A DNA stretch of 64,000 nt from Rhizobium ruizarguesonis (GCF_012349115.1 NZ_PQIG01000013.1:1-64000), one strand, 5' to 3'. Positions 1-8,977 are shown, numbered from the stretch's first letter. Program-made: numbers and translations. The notes: generated by a model from the sequence alone, not told the origin.

Positions 1-75
1 CCCAGCTCTACGGCCAAGCCGGCCGGTCGAGCAGGCGGCCCGTTTCAGCCAACCCGAAGGGCCGGGCATCTTTCC

Positions 76-144
76 GCCAGGGCGAAGGCGATCGGCTCGG
101 ACGTACCTTGGGGTATGCCCTTCGCCAATCGCCTTTGCCCTGAC
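76..144. repeat. Imperfect long inverted repeat upstream of slyX
   Basis: Arms at about 76-95 and 125-144 are near-complementary (both contain a GGGC-AAGGCGAT-type core), with a 29-base loop. It could form a long hairpin in the slyX leader or be a degenerate intergenic repeat. No T-tract follows, so it is not a clear terminator. Confidence 0.4.
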
Positions 145-192
145 GAAAACCTGCTCCGGCAGAATGCTGCAATCTAACCCGGAAAGGCTCTA

Positions 193-402
193 ATGTCCGA
201 CGAGACGAACCACATCACCCGGCTGGAAGAAATGCTGGCCCACCAGGCAAAGACGATCGAAGAGCTTTCCGATCAGCTCGCCGAGCAATGGAAGACCGTC
301 GAGCAGATGCGCACCAAGCTCGACCGGCTGACCGAACGCTTCCTGTCGCTGGAAGAGCAGTCATTGGAAGCGCCTGGCATTACCCGCCCGCCGCATTATT
401 GA
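193..402 (+). CDS. slyX: SlyX family protein
   Basis: A 69-residue protein matching the SlyX family: a short heptad-rich coiled coil (residues 5-55, leucines in EEMLAHQAKTIEELSDQL) followed by a Pro-rich tail ending PPHY. SlyX proteins are small cytoplasmic coiled-coil proteins with no proven biochemical role; they take their name from a gene beside slyD. The start is supported by GGAAAGG 7 bases upstream of ATG. It stands alone and faces gabD, with a GC-rich hairpin between the two genes. The family call rests on length, the coiled coil and the PPHY end. Confidence 0.85.
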   Translation: MSDETNHITRLEEMLAHQAKTIEELSDQLAEQWKTVEQMRTKLDRLTERFLSLEEQSLEAPGITRPPHY

Positions 403-432
403 CGGCACGCGGCGCAATGCCGCGTGCCCGTC
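401..432. terminator. Hairpin between convergent slyX and gabD
   Basis: A perfect 10-bp stem (GGCACGCGGC, 404-413, pairing with 419-428) with a five-base loop begins right after the slyX stop. There is no strong T-tract on either side. Its place between convergent genes suggests a bidirectional terminator. Confidence 0.45.
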
Positions 433-448
433 TCGTTAGGATGATCAA

Positions 449-1930
449 TCAGACGCCGCCGATGCAGAGATATTTCATTTCCAGATAGTCGTCGGCGCCG
501 TGGCGCGAGCCTTCGCGGCCGAGGCCGGATTGCTTGATGCCGCCGAAGGGTGCCGTCTCGGACGACATCAGGCCGGTATTGATGCCGATCATGCCGTATT
601 CCAGCGCTTCCGCCACCCGCCAGACCTTCTTCAGGTCGCCGGCGTAGAAATAGGCGGCAAGACCGAATTCCGTATCATTGGCTTGGGCGATGACATCCTC
701 GACGGTCTCGAAGCGAAAGAGCGGCGCCACCGGCCCGAAGGTCTCCTCGCGCGCCACCTTCATGCCGCGCGCAACGCCTGTCAGCACTGTCGGCGTGAAG
801 AAGGTGCCGGCGCCGTCGATGCGCTTGCCGCCGGTCAATACCTTGGCGCCCTTGGCAAGCGCGTCGCTGACATGGTCCTCCACCTTGGCAAGGCCTTGCT
901 CGTCGATCAGCGGCCCGATCACGACACCCGGCTTGAAGCCGTCGCCGACCGACATCTCGGCGACCTTGGCGGCAAGCTTGGCGGCGAAGGCGTCATAGAT
1001 GTTCGACTGAACGTAGAGGCGGTTGGCGCAGACGCAGGTCTGGCCGGCATTGCGGTATTTGGAGGCGATCGCGCCCTCGACGGCATCGTCGAGATTGGCA
1101 TCGTCGAAGACGATGAAGGGGGCGTTGCCGCCGAGCTCCAGGCTCACCTTCTTGATCTGGTCGGCGCACTGCCGCATCAGGATGCGGCCGACCTCCGTCG
1201 AGCCGGTGAAGCTGATCTTGCGCACCTTTTCGTTGCCGCAGAGCTCGCGGCCGATCGCCGGACCGTCGACCCCGACGATGACGTTGAAGACGCCGGCCGG
1301 AATGCCGGCCTGCTCGGCGAGCACCGCAAGCGCGATCGCCGTCAGCGGCGTCTGTTCGGCTGGCTTCGAGACCACGGTGCAGCCGACGGCAAGCGCCGGG
1401 GCGATCTTGCGGGTGATCATCGCCGCCGGGAAATTCCACGGCGTGATCGTGCCGACGACGCCGACCGGCTGTCTGATGACGATCATCCGTTTATCGTCGG
1501 AAGGCGCGGGGATCGTCTCGCCATAGATGCGCTTGGCTTCTTCCGCATACCATTCGATATAGGCCGCGGCATAAAGGATCTCGCCGCGCGCTTCCGGGAA
1601 CGGCTTGCCCATTTCGGCGGTCAGGATCGCGGCGAGTTCGTCGGCATTGACGACCATCAGGTCGAACCATTTGCGCAGGATCGCGCTACGCTCCTTGGCC
1701 GGACGGGCAGCCCAGCCCGGCTGGGCGGCATGGGCTGCATCGATCGCCGCCCGCGTCTCTGCCGCACCCATATCGGGCAGCGAGGCGAGCAACTCGCCGG
1801 TTGCCGGGTTCAGCACGTCGAAAGTCCTCGTGGCATCGCCTGATGTCCAGACGCCGTCGATATAGCCGGCATCGCGCAGAAACGGCGAGGAGAAGGGAAC
1901 GTGCTTGGTCAGTGCGGTGGTGAAAGCCAT
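449..1930 (-). CDS. gabD: Succinate-semialdehyde dehydrogenase (NAD(P)+)
   Basis: A 493-residue aldehyde dehydrogenase that oxidises succinate semialdehyde to succinate, the second step of GABA catabolism. The ALDH signatures are intact: PWNFP with Asn166, SLELGGNAP with the general base Glu265, and GQTC with the catalytic Cys299. The ETAPFGG..QSGLGREGS C-terminal motif is typical of GabD. A longer reading frame starts at 1975, but the ATG at 1930 is preceded by AAAGAGGA and matches the family's length. It lies 66 bases downstream of gabT on the same strand, so gabT-gabD probably form one transcript. Confidence 0.93.
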   Translation of the reverse strand: MAFTTALTKHVPFSSPFLRDAGYIDGVWTSGDATRTFDVLNPATGELLASLPDMGAAETRAAIDAAHAAQPGWAARPAKERSAILRKWFDLMVVNADELAAILTAEMGKPFPEARGEILYAAAYIEWYAEEAKRIYGETIPAPSDDKRMIVIRQPVGVVGTITPWNFPAAMITRKIAPALAVGCTVVSKPAEQTPLTAIALAVLAEQAGIPAGVFNVIVGVDGPAIGRELCGNEKVRKISFTGSTEVGRILMRQCADQIKKVSLELGGNAPFIVFDDANLDDAVEGAIASKYRNAGQTCVCANRLYVQSNIYDAFAAKLAAKVAEMSVGDGFKPGVVIGPLIDEQGLAKVEDHVSDALAKGAKVLTGGKRIDGAGTFFTPTVLTGVARGMKVAREETFGPVAPLFRFETVEDVIAQANDTEFGLAAYFYAGDLKKVWRVAEALEYGMIGINTGLMSSETAPFGGIKQSGLGREGSRHGADDYLEMKYLCIGGV

Positions 1931-1996
1931 GTCATATCCTCTTTGGGAGTGTGGCTGCCAGTTGCCGGCAGCCATTGAAATCCGGTTTCGGTGCGG

Positions 1997-3277
1997 TCAC
2001 TTGGCCGCGCTCGCCTCCAGCATCGAGGCTTCGAGAATATCGAGCGCTTCGCCGAGGATCTCGTCCTGGATGGTGATCGGTGCAAGAAAGCGGATGACGT
2101 TTCCGTGGACGCCGCAGGTGAGCAGGATCAAGCCCTTGTCGAGCGCGATCAGCCGCACCCGGTTGGCGAATTCCGCGCTCGGCAGTCCCGTCGTCCGGTC
2201 GTTGAATTCGACGGCGTTCATGAAGCCCGGTCCGCGGATATCGACGATCTCCGGCACCGTCTCGCGCAATGATTCCAGCCGCTGCTTCAGCCGTCCGCCA
2301 AGCTGGTTGGCGCGGTTGCAGAGATCCTCGTCCACAATGACGTCGAGCACGGCATGGGCAGCGGCGATCCCGAGCGGATTGCCGCCATAGGTGCCGCCGA
2401 GCCCGCCCGGTCCCGGCGCATCCATGATTTCGGCGCGGCCGGTGACGGCGGCAAGCGGAAAGCCGCCGGCCAGGCTCTTTGCCATCGTCGTCAGGTCGGG
2501 CGCCACCTCGTGGTGATCCATTGCGAACATCCTGCCGGTGCGGGCAAAACCGGTCTGCACCTCGTCGGCGATCAGCAGGATGCCGTGCTGGTCGCAGAGC
2601 TCGCGCAGCGCCTTCATGAAGGCGGCGGGGGCCGCATAGAAGCCGCCTTCGCCCTGCACCGGCTCGATGATGATGGCGGCGACGCGCTGCGGATCGACAT
2701 CGGCGGCAAAGAGCTTCTTCAGCGCCGCCAGCGACTGATCGGCGGTGACGCCGTGCAGCTCGATCGGGAAGGGAACGTGGAATACGTCGCCCGGCATCGC
2801 GCCGAAGCCGACCTTGTAGGGCACGACCTTGCCGGTCAGCGCCATGCCCATGAAGGTGCGGCCATGGAAGCCGCCGCCAAAGGCGATGACGGCCGAGCGG
2901 CCGGTCGCGGCGCGCGCGATCTTGACGGCGTTCTCAACCGCTTCGGCGCCCGTCGTGACGAAGATCGTCTTCTTCTCGAAATCGCCAGGCAGCAGCGCGT
3001 TCAGTCGTTCGGCAAGGTGCACGTAGCTTTCATAGGGCACAACCTGATGGCAGGTATGGGTGAAGCGGTCGAGCTGATCCTTGACCGCTGCGATGACCCG
3101 GGGATGGCGGTGGCCGGTATTGAGAACGGCGATGCCGGCGGCGAAATCGATGTAACGTCGGCCTTCCTTGTCCCAGATCTCCGCATTCTCTGCGCGATCG
3201 GCATAGATCTGAGTCGTCATGCCGACGCCGCGTGAAATAGCGGCGTTCTTCCGGTCGGTAAGGCTTGTCGCGGTCAT
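1997..3277 (-). CDS. gabT: 4-aminobutyrate aminotransferase
   Basis: A 426-residue class III PLP aminotransferase that moves the amino group of GABA to 2-oxoglutarate, giving succinate semialdehyde for GabD. Visible features are the PLP-binding TTGAEAVENA segment (108-117), IADEVQTGFARTG with Asp238 that contacts the pyridine nitrogen, and MAKSLAGGFPL with the Schiff-base Lys267. The frame is open to 3391, but the ATG at 3277 has AGGAG at good spacing and fits GabT length. It is transcribed divergently from a MerR/XRE/cupin regulator across a 169-bp region rich in inverted repeats. GabT rather than another class III transaminase is inferred from the gabD neighbour and overall sequence. Confidence 0.93.
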   Translation of the reverse strand: MTATSLTDRKNAAISRGVGMTTQIYADRAENAEIWDKEGRRYIDFAAGIAVLNTGHRHPRVIAAVKDQLDRFTHTCHQVVPYESYVHLAERLNALLPGDFEKKTIFVTTGAEAVENAVKIARAATGRSAVIAFGGGFHGRTFMGMALTGKVVPYKVGFGAMPGDVFHVPFPIELHGVTADQSLAALKKLFAADVDPQRVAAIIIEPVQGEGGFYAAPAAFMKALRELCDQHGILLIADEVQTGFARTGRMFAMDHHEVAPDLTTMAKSLAGGFPLAAVTGRAEIMDAPGPGGLGGTYGGNPLGIAAAHAVLDVIVDEDLCNRANQLGGRLKQRLESLRETVPEIVDIRGPGFMNAVEFNDRTTGLPSAEFANRVRLIALDKGLILLTCGVHGNVIRFLAPITIQDEILGEALDILEASMLEASAAK

Positions 3278-3311
3278 CGATGGCTCCTGCGCTGAAAAGG
3301 GCTTCAGAACT

Positions 3312-3366
3312 ATCTTGCATAAGTTCTGCAAGATGTGTAGAAAGTTCCTACATTTTTCCTGCAAGA
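3312..3366. promoter_or_regulatory. Inverted-repeat array between gabT and its regulator
   Basis: Two adjacent inverted repeats share the same architecture. ATCTTGCA-N7-TGCAAGAT lies at 3312-3334 and TGTAG-N7-CTACA at 3336-3352, with near-identical spacers (taagttc and aaagttc). A third TGCAAGA half-site lies at 3360-3366. The position between divergent gabT and the MerR-type gene suggests operator sites for that regulator. Confidence 0.6.
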
Positions 3367-3446
3367 AATCAAGCGGCATTTTTTGCGTCAAACATCACAC
3401 TTTTTGATGAAGGCTCTGGGGCGATTGGAATCGGGGATAGTTTCGA

Positions 3447-4256
3447 ATGAACGATAACGGGCCTGTACGCTACAAGGTGGCGGAAGCCGCGCGGCTGGCG
3501 GGCGTTTCGGCCTCGACGCTGCGCCTCTGGGAAAGCCAGGGTCTGGTGGTTCCCGGCCGTTCGCAAACCGGTCATCGGCAATACAGCGCCGACGATGTGG
3601 CGCGGTTGAAGCGCATCTCCTGGTATCGTGTCGAGCGTGGCCTCAATCCCGCGGCAATCCGCGAGGCGCTGGAGAGCGAGGAGCCTTCCGCCGATGGCGC
3701 CGAGGCAAGCCAGGATGGTGGCCTCGGCCGCAAGCTGCGCAGCCTGCGCCATGCGAGCGGCAAGACGCTCGATCAGGTGGCCGGTGACATCGGCGTCAGC
3801 TCTTCGACGCTCTCGACGCTGGAACGCACCTCGCAGGGCGTCAGTTTCAAGACGCTGCACGATCTCGCCGAATATTACGGCACCACCGTCTCCCGCCTCT
3901 CCGGTGAGGAAAGCGGGGACGTGCCGGCGCTGGTGCGCGCCGGCGAATGGCGCAAGTGGCCGGAAACAACGCCGGGTGTCGCGGTGCAGCTCCTTGCCGA
4001 AGGCCGCCGCATGATGGACTGTCATCGTTTCGTGCTGGCGCCGGGGGCTGCTAGCGAAGGCGCCTATCGCCACGAGGGCGAGGAATTCATGCATGTTCTG
4101 TCCGGCCGGCTCGAACTGGTGCTCGACAGCGATCAGTTCTTCGACCTCGGTCCCGGCGATTCACTTTATTTCGAAAGCCGCCGCGACCATTCCTGGCGCA
4201 ACCGCCACGATGGCGAAACCGTGCTTCTCTGGATCAACACGCCGCCGACATTCTGA
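3447..4256 (+). CDS. MerR-HTH / XRE-HTH / cupin fusion regulator of gabTD
   Basis: A 269-residue putative transcription regulator with three parts. An N-terminal MerR-type winged helix-turn-helix spans about residues 8-75 (VAEAARLAGVSASTLRLWES, HRQYSADDVARL). A second XRE/Cro-type HTH spans about 92-148 (GKTLDQVAGDIGVSSSTLST). A C-terminal cupin spans about 185-265 with the metal-type motif H..GEEFMHVLSGRLEL and a GPGDSLYF turn. Cupin regulators sense small ligands, but the ligand here is unknown. It is divergent from gabTD and faces several inverted repeats, so control of GABA catabolism is inferred. The start has only a weak GGGGA upstream. It is not GabR of the MocR type, which carries an aminotransferase domain. 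Confidence 0.85.
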   Translation: MNDNGPVRYKVAEAARLAGVSASTLRLWESQGLVVPGRSQTGHRQYSADDVARLKRISWYRVERGLNPAAIREALESEEPSADGAEASQDGGLGRKLRSLRHASGKTLDQVAGDIGVSSSTLSTLERTSQGVSFKTLHDLAEYYGTTVSRLSGEESGDVPALVRAGEWRKWPETTPGVAVQLLAEGRRMMDCHRFVLAPGAASEGAYRHEGEEFMHVLSGRLELVLDSDQFFDLGPGDSLYFESRRDHSWRNRHDGETVLLWINTPPTF

Positions 4257-4371
4257 ATGGCTGCACAATGCGGAAATAAAAGAGGGAGAGCGTCCTATGT
4301 GCGTCCAAGAGGACGCACGGCGCTCTAGCGGCAGGAAAGCGGTTTCGCACTCTGCGCCTTTGCGCTATAGC

Positions 4372-4477
4372 GCTGCATAATTCCTTAAATCGGGATCGAC
4401 TCAAGGATAAAATTATGCAGCCATTCAAAGTGCTACAGCGTCCTTTGCGGCTCTCGAAAAGACGCGCGGCGCTGTAG
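4372..4477. repeat. Rhizobial palindromic intergenic repeat, family A, copy 1
   Basis: Two linked palindromes: GCTGCATAATTCCTTAAAT...ATTATGCAG, then CTACAGCGTCCTTTGCG...CGCGCGGCGCTGTAG. The same mosaic recurs in opposite orientation at 58637-58740 and in a variant at 27308-27400. All copies are intergenic, which supports a dispersed repeat. Confidence 0.75.
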
Positions 4478-4504
4478 GGGATGCATCGAACGAAAGACAG
4501 TCTC

Positions 4505-5131
4505 ATGGCAGCGACCATACGTTATCACGAAGGCGATATTTCCGCGGCCGATGCCGCCCGCTACACCGGCGCGATTGCGATCGACACCGAAACGCTCGGC
4601 CTGGTGCCGCGCCGCGACCGGCTCTGCGTCGTCCAGCTTTCGCCGGGTAACGGCACCGCCGATATCATCCGCATCGCCGCCGGCCAGAAGCAGGCGCCCA
4701 ATCTTGTCGCACTGCTCGAAGACCCGACCCATCAGAAGATCTTTCATTACGGCCGCTTCGATATTGCCGTGCTCTTCCATACCTTCGGCGTCACGACGAC
4801 ACCGGTTTTCTGCACCAAGATCGCCTCGCGCCTGATCCGGACCTACACGGATCGCCATGGTCTCAAGGACAATCTCAAGGAGATGCTCGACGTCGATGTC
4901 TCCAAGGCCCAGCAATCCTCCGATTGGGCAGCCGAGACTCTGTCCCCGGCCCAGCTCGAATATGCCGCCTCCGATGTGCTTTATCTGCATGCGTTGCGCG
5001 ACAAGCTGACGGAACGGCTGATCCGCGACGGCCGCTATGATCATGCGACGGCCTGCTTCGAATTCCTGCCGACCCGCGCCAAGCTCGACCTGCTCGGCTG
5101 GGAAGAGGCCGATATCTTCGCCCATAGCTGA
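4505..5131 (+). CDS. rnd: Short ribonuclease D-type 3'-5' exonuclease
   Basis: A 208-residue DnaQ-like (DEDDy) exonuclease. Motif I is IAIDTETLGL with Asp27 and Glu29, motif II is FHYGRFDIAVL, and motif III is YAASDVLYLHALRDKL with the Tyr/Asp pair. It resembles the catalytic domain of RNase D, which trims tRNA 3' ends, but lacks the C-terminal HRDC domains of the roughly 375-residue E. coli protein. Short alphaproteobacterial versions are common. An ATG at 4481 would add eight residues (TAGGGG is directly adjacent), but the start MAATIRYHEGD fits homologous N-termini better. It stands alone downstream of a palindromic repeat. Confidence 0.85.
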   Translation: MAATIRYHEGDISAADAARYTGAIAIDTETLGLVPRRDRLCVVQLSPGNGTADIIRIAAGQKQAPNLVALLEDPTHQKIFHYGRFDIAVLFHTFGVTTTPVFCTKIASRLIRTYTDRHGLKDNLKEMLDVDVSKAQQSSDWAAETLSPAQLEYAASDVLYLHALRDKLTERLIRDGRYDHATACFEFLPTRAKLDLLGWEEADIFAHS

Positions 5132-5361
5132 GCGAATTGCTTTCATTCTGCATTTGCCAATAACCGGGCGGCAGACTTGTCCGCGGCCGTTAGCGATTCA
5201 TTAACGCCTGTTTATTAATATTCCTGTTAATTTTTATGCATTCGATGACGCCGGAACTGCGTCATGCGGACAGGAGGATCTGCTGGGATGCAAGGGGACC
5301 GGATGAGCGCGGTCCTTTTCTAGAGCCTGCTTTCATCGTCACTTTACGAAAGGAGCATGCC

Positions 5362-6900
5362 ATGTTGACTCCCGTTCGTGCAGCGTCCAATGCAAGCTTT
5401 TCGTCCCAGGGTCAGACAGCGGCGATCGTCGCCAGTGGTCTCGGCCACTCGGTGATTGCCCCCGCGCCTGTCAACGCCGTCGAAGCCGCAGACCTCAATT
5501 CCGCCATTGCCGGCAAGCTCAATATTCTGCTCCTTGCGGCGCGCGAGCGCATGGTCGAAGCCCTTTTCGATGTCATCGATGCGGCAGGCCGCTCGATCTC
5601 GCTGGATCGTGGCGAGGACGAGAGCAATCTTGCCTTCGCCTCTCGGCTCGCCGATGCCATCCGGCGGCTGCCAACCGCCAGGATCGACGAGGTCGAGCGC
5701 CAGCTCACCGAGAATGGGCATAGCGTGCCGCTCCGGACGATCGCCGAGGCCCTGAAGAACCCGACAGGCCCTGAAGCCGCCCGCGTCGTCGCCTATCTGG
5801 AGATTGTCCGCTATAAGGATCGCGATCTCGCCGCCCGCGCCGTCGTCCGCTCCTATGGCCAGAACGACGCATCGCCGATGCGCGCCGAAGCTCGCCCCGA
5901 GATCCGGCTGCATGAGGACAGGCCACCTGCCGCCATGCGTCAGCCGGCAGACACGGTGCCCGCGCCGGCCGATTCGCTGATCGAGGCCGCAGCTTTGGCG
6001 ACCGTCGAAGAAGCGGTCATCGCCGAAGCCGTGGAAGCTGCCGATCCGGAAGCGCCGAAGGCTGAGAACCGGGCTCAATCCAACCCGGCGACGGCAAGGG
6101 AGATCGCCCCGGAAAAATCTGCGCCGCAGGAGATCGAAACCCGGCAACCCTCGTCGACGGAAGCCGCAGCGGCCGACGATACGCCGGCAACGCCGGAGCC
6201 GGCTGCCATTCAACCCCGCGCGATGTCGGAAAAGGTTGATCCTGTCATTCCCAGGAACTGGGCAGGAATTGTCGCCTCCATGACCGAAGAAGTCTCCGAG
6301 ATGATCGCCACCATCATCCGCGAGCAAGACATCGAAACCGTGCTGGAGGATGTTCCCGTCGAGGCGGCAGTGGAGATCGACACGATCCTCGACGACGCCG
6401 TCATCAGCGATGCGACCGAAACCTTGACCAGGCAGCCAGCCGAATTCACAGCATCCGATCCTCGCCAGTCCGCAGCGCTCCGTCCGCCGCAGATGGATAT
6501 CGAGACCGTGGCCGTCCGTCAGCCGAAAGAAATCTCCGCGCAACCGCAGATGATGCCGGTTCCCAAGACGGCCGAGGCTTCCTATGTGCCGTTGGCGGCA
6601 AGGATGCCCGAGGGACTTGCCTATACCCAGCTGCCTTACCAGTTCGCCAAGGATACGCCGTCGAACGAGAAGGCAGGCGAAATGCACCACCAGCATCAGC
6701 ACCACCGCGACGACGCGTCCGAGGATCAGCAGCAGGCGCAGTCAGGCGGCGAGGATGCCGAGCCCGACGCCGAAGAAACCGCCGCCGCACCCGAGCGGAG
6801 GACGCCAAGGATGATCGATACCGAACCGTCGGCCTATCAGCCAGGCGCGGCCGCCGATCCGGTCTATGCGCTCTATCAGCGCATGGTCGGCTGGGAATAG
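5362..6900 (+). CDS. Uncharacterised Ala/Glu-rich protein
   Basis: A 512-residue protein I do not recognise. The first 170 residues look folded: a helical segment around LNILLLAARERMVEALFDVIDAAGRSI. Residues 180-340 are Ala-, Glu- and Pro-rich and probably disordered. A more conserved helical stretch (NWAGIVASMTEEVSEMIATI) follows. A His-rich patch (HHQHQHHRDD) and an acidic Glu/Asp-rich tail end in ALYQRMVGWE. There is no signal peptide or membrane segment. AAAGGAG lies 7 bases before the chosen ATG; a 42-residue upstream extension is open but has no such site. The upstream 80 bases are AT-rich and promoter-like. Confidence 0.75.
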   Translation: MLTPVRAASNASFSSQGQTAAIVASGLGHSVIAPAPVNAVEAADLNSAIAGKLNILLLAARERMVEALFDVIDAAGRSISLDRGEDESNLAFASRLADAIRRLPTARIDEVERQLTENGHSVPLRTIAEALKNPTGPEAARVVAYLEIVRYKDRDLAARAVVRSYGQNDASPMRAEARPEIRLHEDRPPAAMRQPADTVPAPADSLIEAAALATVEEAVIAEAVEAADPEAPKAENRAQSNPATAREIAPEKSAPQEIETRQPSSTEAAAADDTPATPEPAAIQPRAMSEKVDPVIPRNWAGIVASMTEEVSEMIATIIREQDIETVLEDVPVEAAVEIDTILDDAVISDATETLTRQPAEFTASDPRQSAALRPPQMDIETVAVRQPKEISAQPQMMPVPKTAEASYVPLAARMPEGLAYTQLPYQFAKDTPSNEKAGEMHHQHQHHRDDASEDQQQAQSGGEDAEPDAEETAAAPERRTPRMIDTEPSAYQPGAAADPVYALYQRMVGWE

Positions 6901-7030
6901 AGCAATTCCAGGAAAAGTGTGAAGCGGTTTTCCCAGACAAAGCGCCAAGCGGTTTTGCCAGGGATTGCGTAAAAAAGATAGAGCGGTTCGGCGCTCCGTT
7001 GAAAGCTAAACCGCTCTAGCACTTTTCCAT
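6901..7030. repeat. Palindromic intergenic repeat downstream of the 512-residue gene
   Basis: It begins GAGCAATTCCAGGAAAAGT immediately after the stop codon and contains repeated AAGCGGTTTT blocks and an AGAGCGGTT...AACCGCTCT inverted pair. The same opening recurs directly after the ydcF stop at 27256, showing a dispersed repeat inserted at gene ends. Confidence 0.65.
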
Positions 7031-7040
7031 CGCCTGAAAA

Positions 7041-7076
7041 TGAAGAACCCGCCGGATCGCTCCGGCGGGTTCTTCA
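7041..7076 (-). terminator. Rho-independent terminator of rpsA
   Basis: A perfect 16-bp stem (7041-7056 with 7061-7076) and TCGC loop sits 22 bases past the rpsA stop. On the minus strand it is followed by a short T-rich run. Confidence 0.85.
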
Positions 7077-7097
7077 ATTCAAAGGCGGATGCGAAGC

Positions 7098-8801
7098 TTA
7101 TTCGCCGCCGCGGTTCTTCAGGGCTGCGCCCAGAATGTCGCCGAGCGAAGCGCCGCTGTCGGACGAACCGAACTGGGCAACGGCTTCCTTCTCTTCCGCA
7201 ATCTCCAGAGCCTTGATGGACAGCATGATCTTGCGGTCCTTCTTGGAGAAGTTGGTAACGCGGGCGTCGAACACCTGGCCGACCGAGAAGCGCTCAGGGC
7301 GCTGCTCGTCGCGGTCGCGGGCGAGGTCGGCACGGCGGATGAAGGAAGTGATGTCTTCGTGGTTGACGAGCTTCACTTCGACGCCACCGTCGTTGACCGC
7401 GATGACTTCGCAGGAAACGACTGCATTCTTGCGCAGGTCGCCAGAAGCAGCGGCGTCGCCGACTGCATCCTTGCCGAGCTGCTTGATGCCGAGCGAGATG
7501 CGTTCCTTCTCGACATCAACGTCGAGAACGACGGCCTTGACGACGTCACCCTTGTTGAACTCCTCGATGACCTGTTCGCCTGGACGGTTCCAGTCGAGGT
7601 CGGAGAGGTGCACCATGCCGTCGACATCGCCGTCGAGGCCGATGAACAGGCCGAATTCGGTCTTGTTCTTGACTTCGCCTTCGACTTCAGTGCCGGCCGG
7701 ATGGCTGCGGGCGAATGCTGCCCACGGATTTTCCAGCGTCTGCTTGAGGCCGAGCGAAATACGGCGCTTGGACGGATCGACTTCGAGAACGACGACTTCG
7801 ACTTCCTGGCTCGTGGACAGGATCTTGCCGGGGTGAACGTTCTTCTTGGTCCAGGACATTTCCGAGATGTGGATCAGGCCTTCGATGCCCGGCTCCAGCT
7901 CGACGAATGCACCGTAATCGGTGATGTTCGTGACGGTACCGGAAATCTTCTTGCCTTCCGGATACTTGGCCTGGATGCCATCCCACGGATCGCTCTCGAG
8001 CTGCTTCATGCCGAGCGAGATACGGTGGGTTTCCTGGTTGATGCGGATGATCTGAACCTTGACCTGCTGGCCGATGTTCAGGATTTCCGACGGATGGTTC
8101 ACACGGCGCCATGCCATGTCGGTGACGTGCAGCAGGCCGTCGATGCCGCCGAGGTCAACGAACGCACCGTAATCGGTGATGTTCTTGACGACGCCGTCAA
8201 CAACCTGGCCTTCTTCGAGGTTCTGAACGATTTCAGAACGCTGCTCGGCACGGGATTCTTCCAGAACCGTACGGCGCGAAACCACGATGTTGCCGCGGCG
8301 CTTGTCCATCTTGAGGATTTCGAAGGGCTGCGGGTTGTGCATCAGCGGGGTCACGTCGCGGATCGGACGAATATCGACCTGAGAACGCGGCAGGAAGGCG
8401 ATCGCACCGTCGAGGTCGACCGTGAAGCCGCCCTTGACCTGGTTGAAGATCACGCCTTCGACGCGCTCGCCAGCTTCGAACTTGGCTTCGAGCTTGACCC
8501 AGCTTTCTTCGCGGCGAGCCTTCTCGCGCGACAGAACGGCTTCGCCAAGCGCGTTTTCGATACGCTCGACATAAACTTCGACTTCGTCACCGACCTTCAA
8601 CAGGCCGTCCTTGGCGCGCGCGCCGAATTCCTTGAGCGCGATGCGGCCTTCAACCTTCAGGCCGACGTCGACAACGGCGACGTCCTTCTCGATGCCCGTG
8701 ACGATGCCCTTGGTGACATAGCCTTCGGCCAGGTCGTTCTTGGCAAAGGACTCTTCGAGAAGAGCCGCGAAATCCTCGCGGGAGGGGGTAGCTACTGACA
8801 T
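7098..8801 (-). CDS. rpsA: 30S ribosomal protein S1
   Basis: A 567-residue S1 protein that binds mRNA and helps load it on the 30S subunit. Six successive S1/OB repeats can be followed, with signatures such as ITDYGAFVDLGGIDGLLHVTDM and its later copy ITDYGAFVELEPGIEGLIHI. The length equals that of other alphaproteobacterial S1 proteins. The ATG at 8801 is chosen over an upstream one at 8837 because AGGAG precedes it and the product begins MSVATPSREDF as in relatives. It follows cmk on the same strand after a 176-bp gap, the usual cmk-rpsA order, and ends at a strong terminator. Confidence 0.97.
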   Translation of the reverse strand: MSVATPSREDFAALLEESFAKNDLAEGYVTKGIVTGIEKDVAVVDVGLKVEGRIALKEFGARAKDGLLKVGDEVEVYVERIENALGEAVLSREKARREESWVKLEAKFEAGERVEGVIFNQVKGGFTVDLDGAIAFLPRSQVDIRPIRDVTPLMHNPQPFEILKMDKRRGNIVVSRRTVLEESRAEQRSEIVQNLEEGQVVDGVVKNITDYGAFVDLGGIDGLLHVTDMAWRRVNHPSEILNIGQQVKVQIIRINQETHRISLGMKQLESDPWDGIQAKYPEGKKISGTVTNITDYGAFVELEPGIEGLIHISEMSWTKKNVHPGKILSTSQEVEVVVLEVDPSKRRISLGLKQTLENPWAAFARSHPAGTEVEGEVKNKTEFGLFIGLDGDVDGMVHLSDLDWNRPGEQVIEEFNKGDVVKAVVLDVDVEKERISLGIKQLGKDAVGDAAASGDLRKNAVVSCEVIAVNDGGVEVKLVNHEDITSFIRRADLARDRDEQRPERFSVGQVFDARVTNFSKKDRKIMLSIKALEIAEEKEAVAQFGSSDSGASLGDILGAALKNRGGE

Positions 8802-8977
8802 AAAATCTCCTGCGTGTCCTGAAACGGAAGCGGACACGTATGCGCCGGTTGGTTTGCGTTGAACGGGCCTGAACCCAGTCCGCCCTCTCTGACGAAGGCA
8901 ATCCGGCGCTTGGACGGAATTTCAGGCTTGCTGTATTAGAAGCGATCCATGCTCAGAGCACGCAAAATCGCTTGAAT

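Noticed and set aside
7089..8798. 569-residue open frame antisense to rpsA
   Set aside because: Shadow of ribosomal protein S1; its internal repeats only reflect the S1 repeats.
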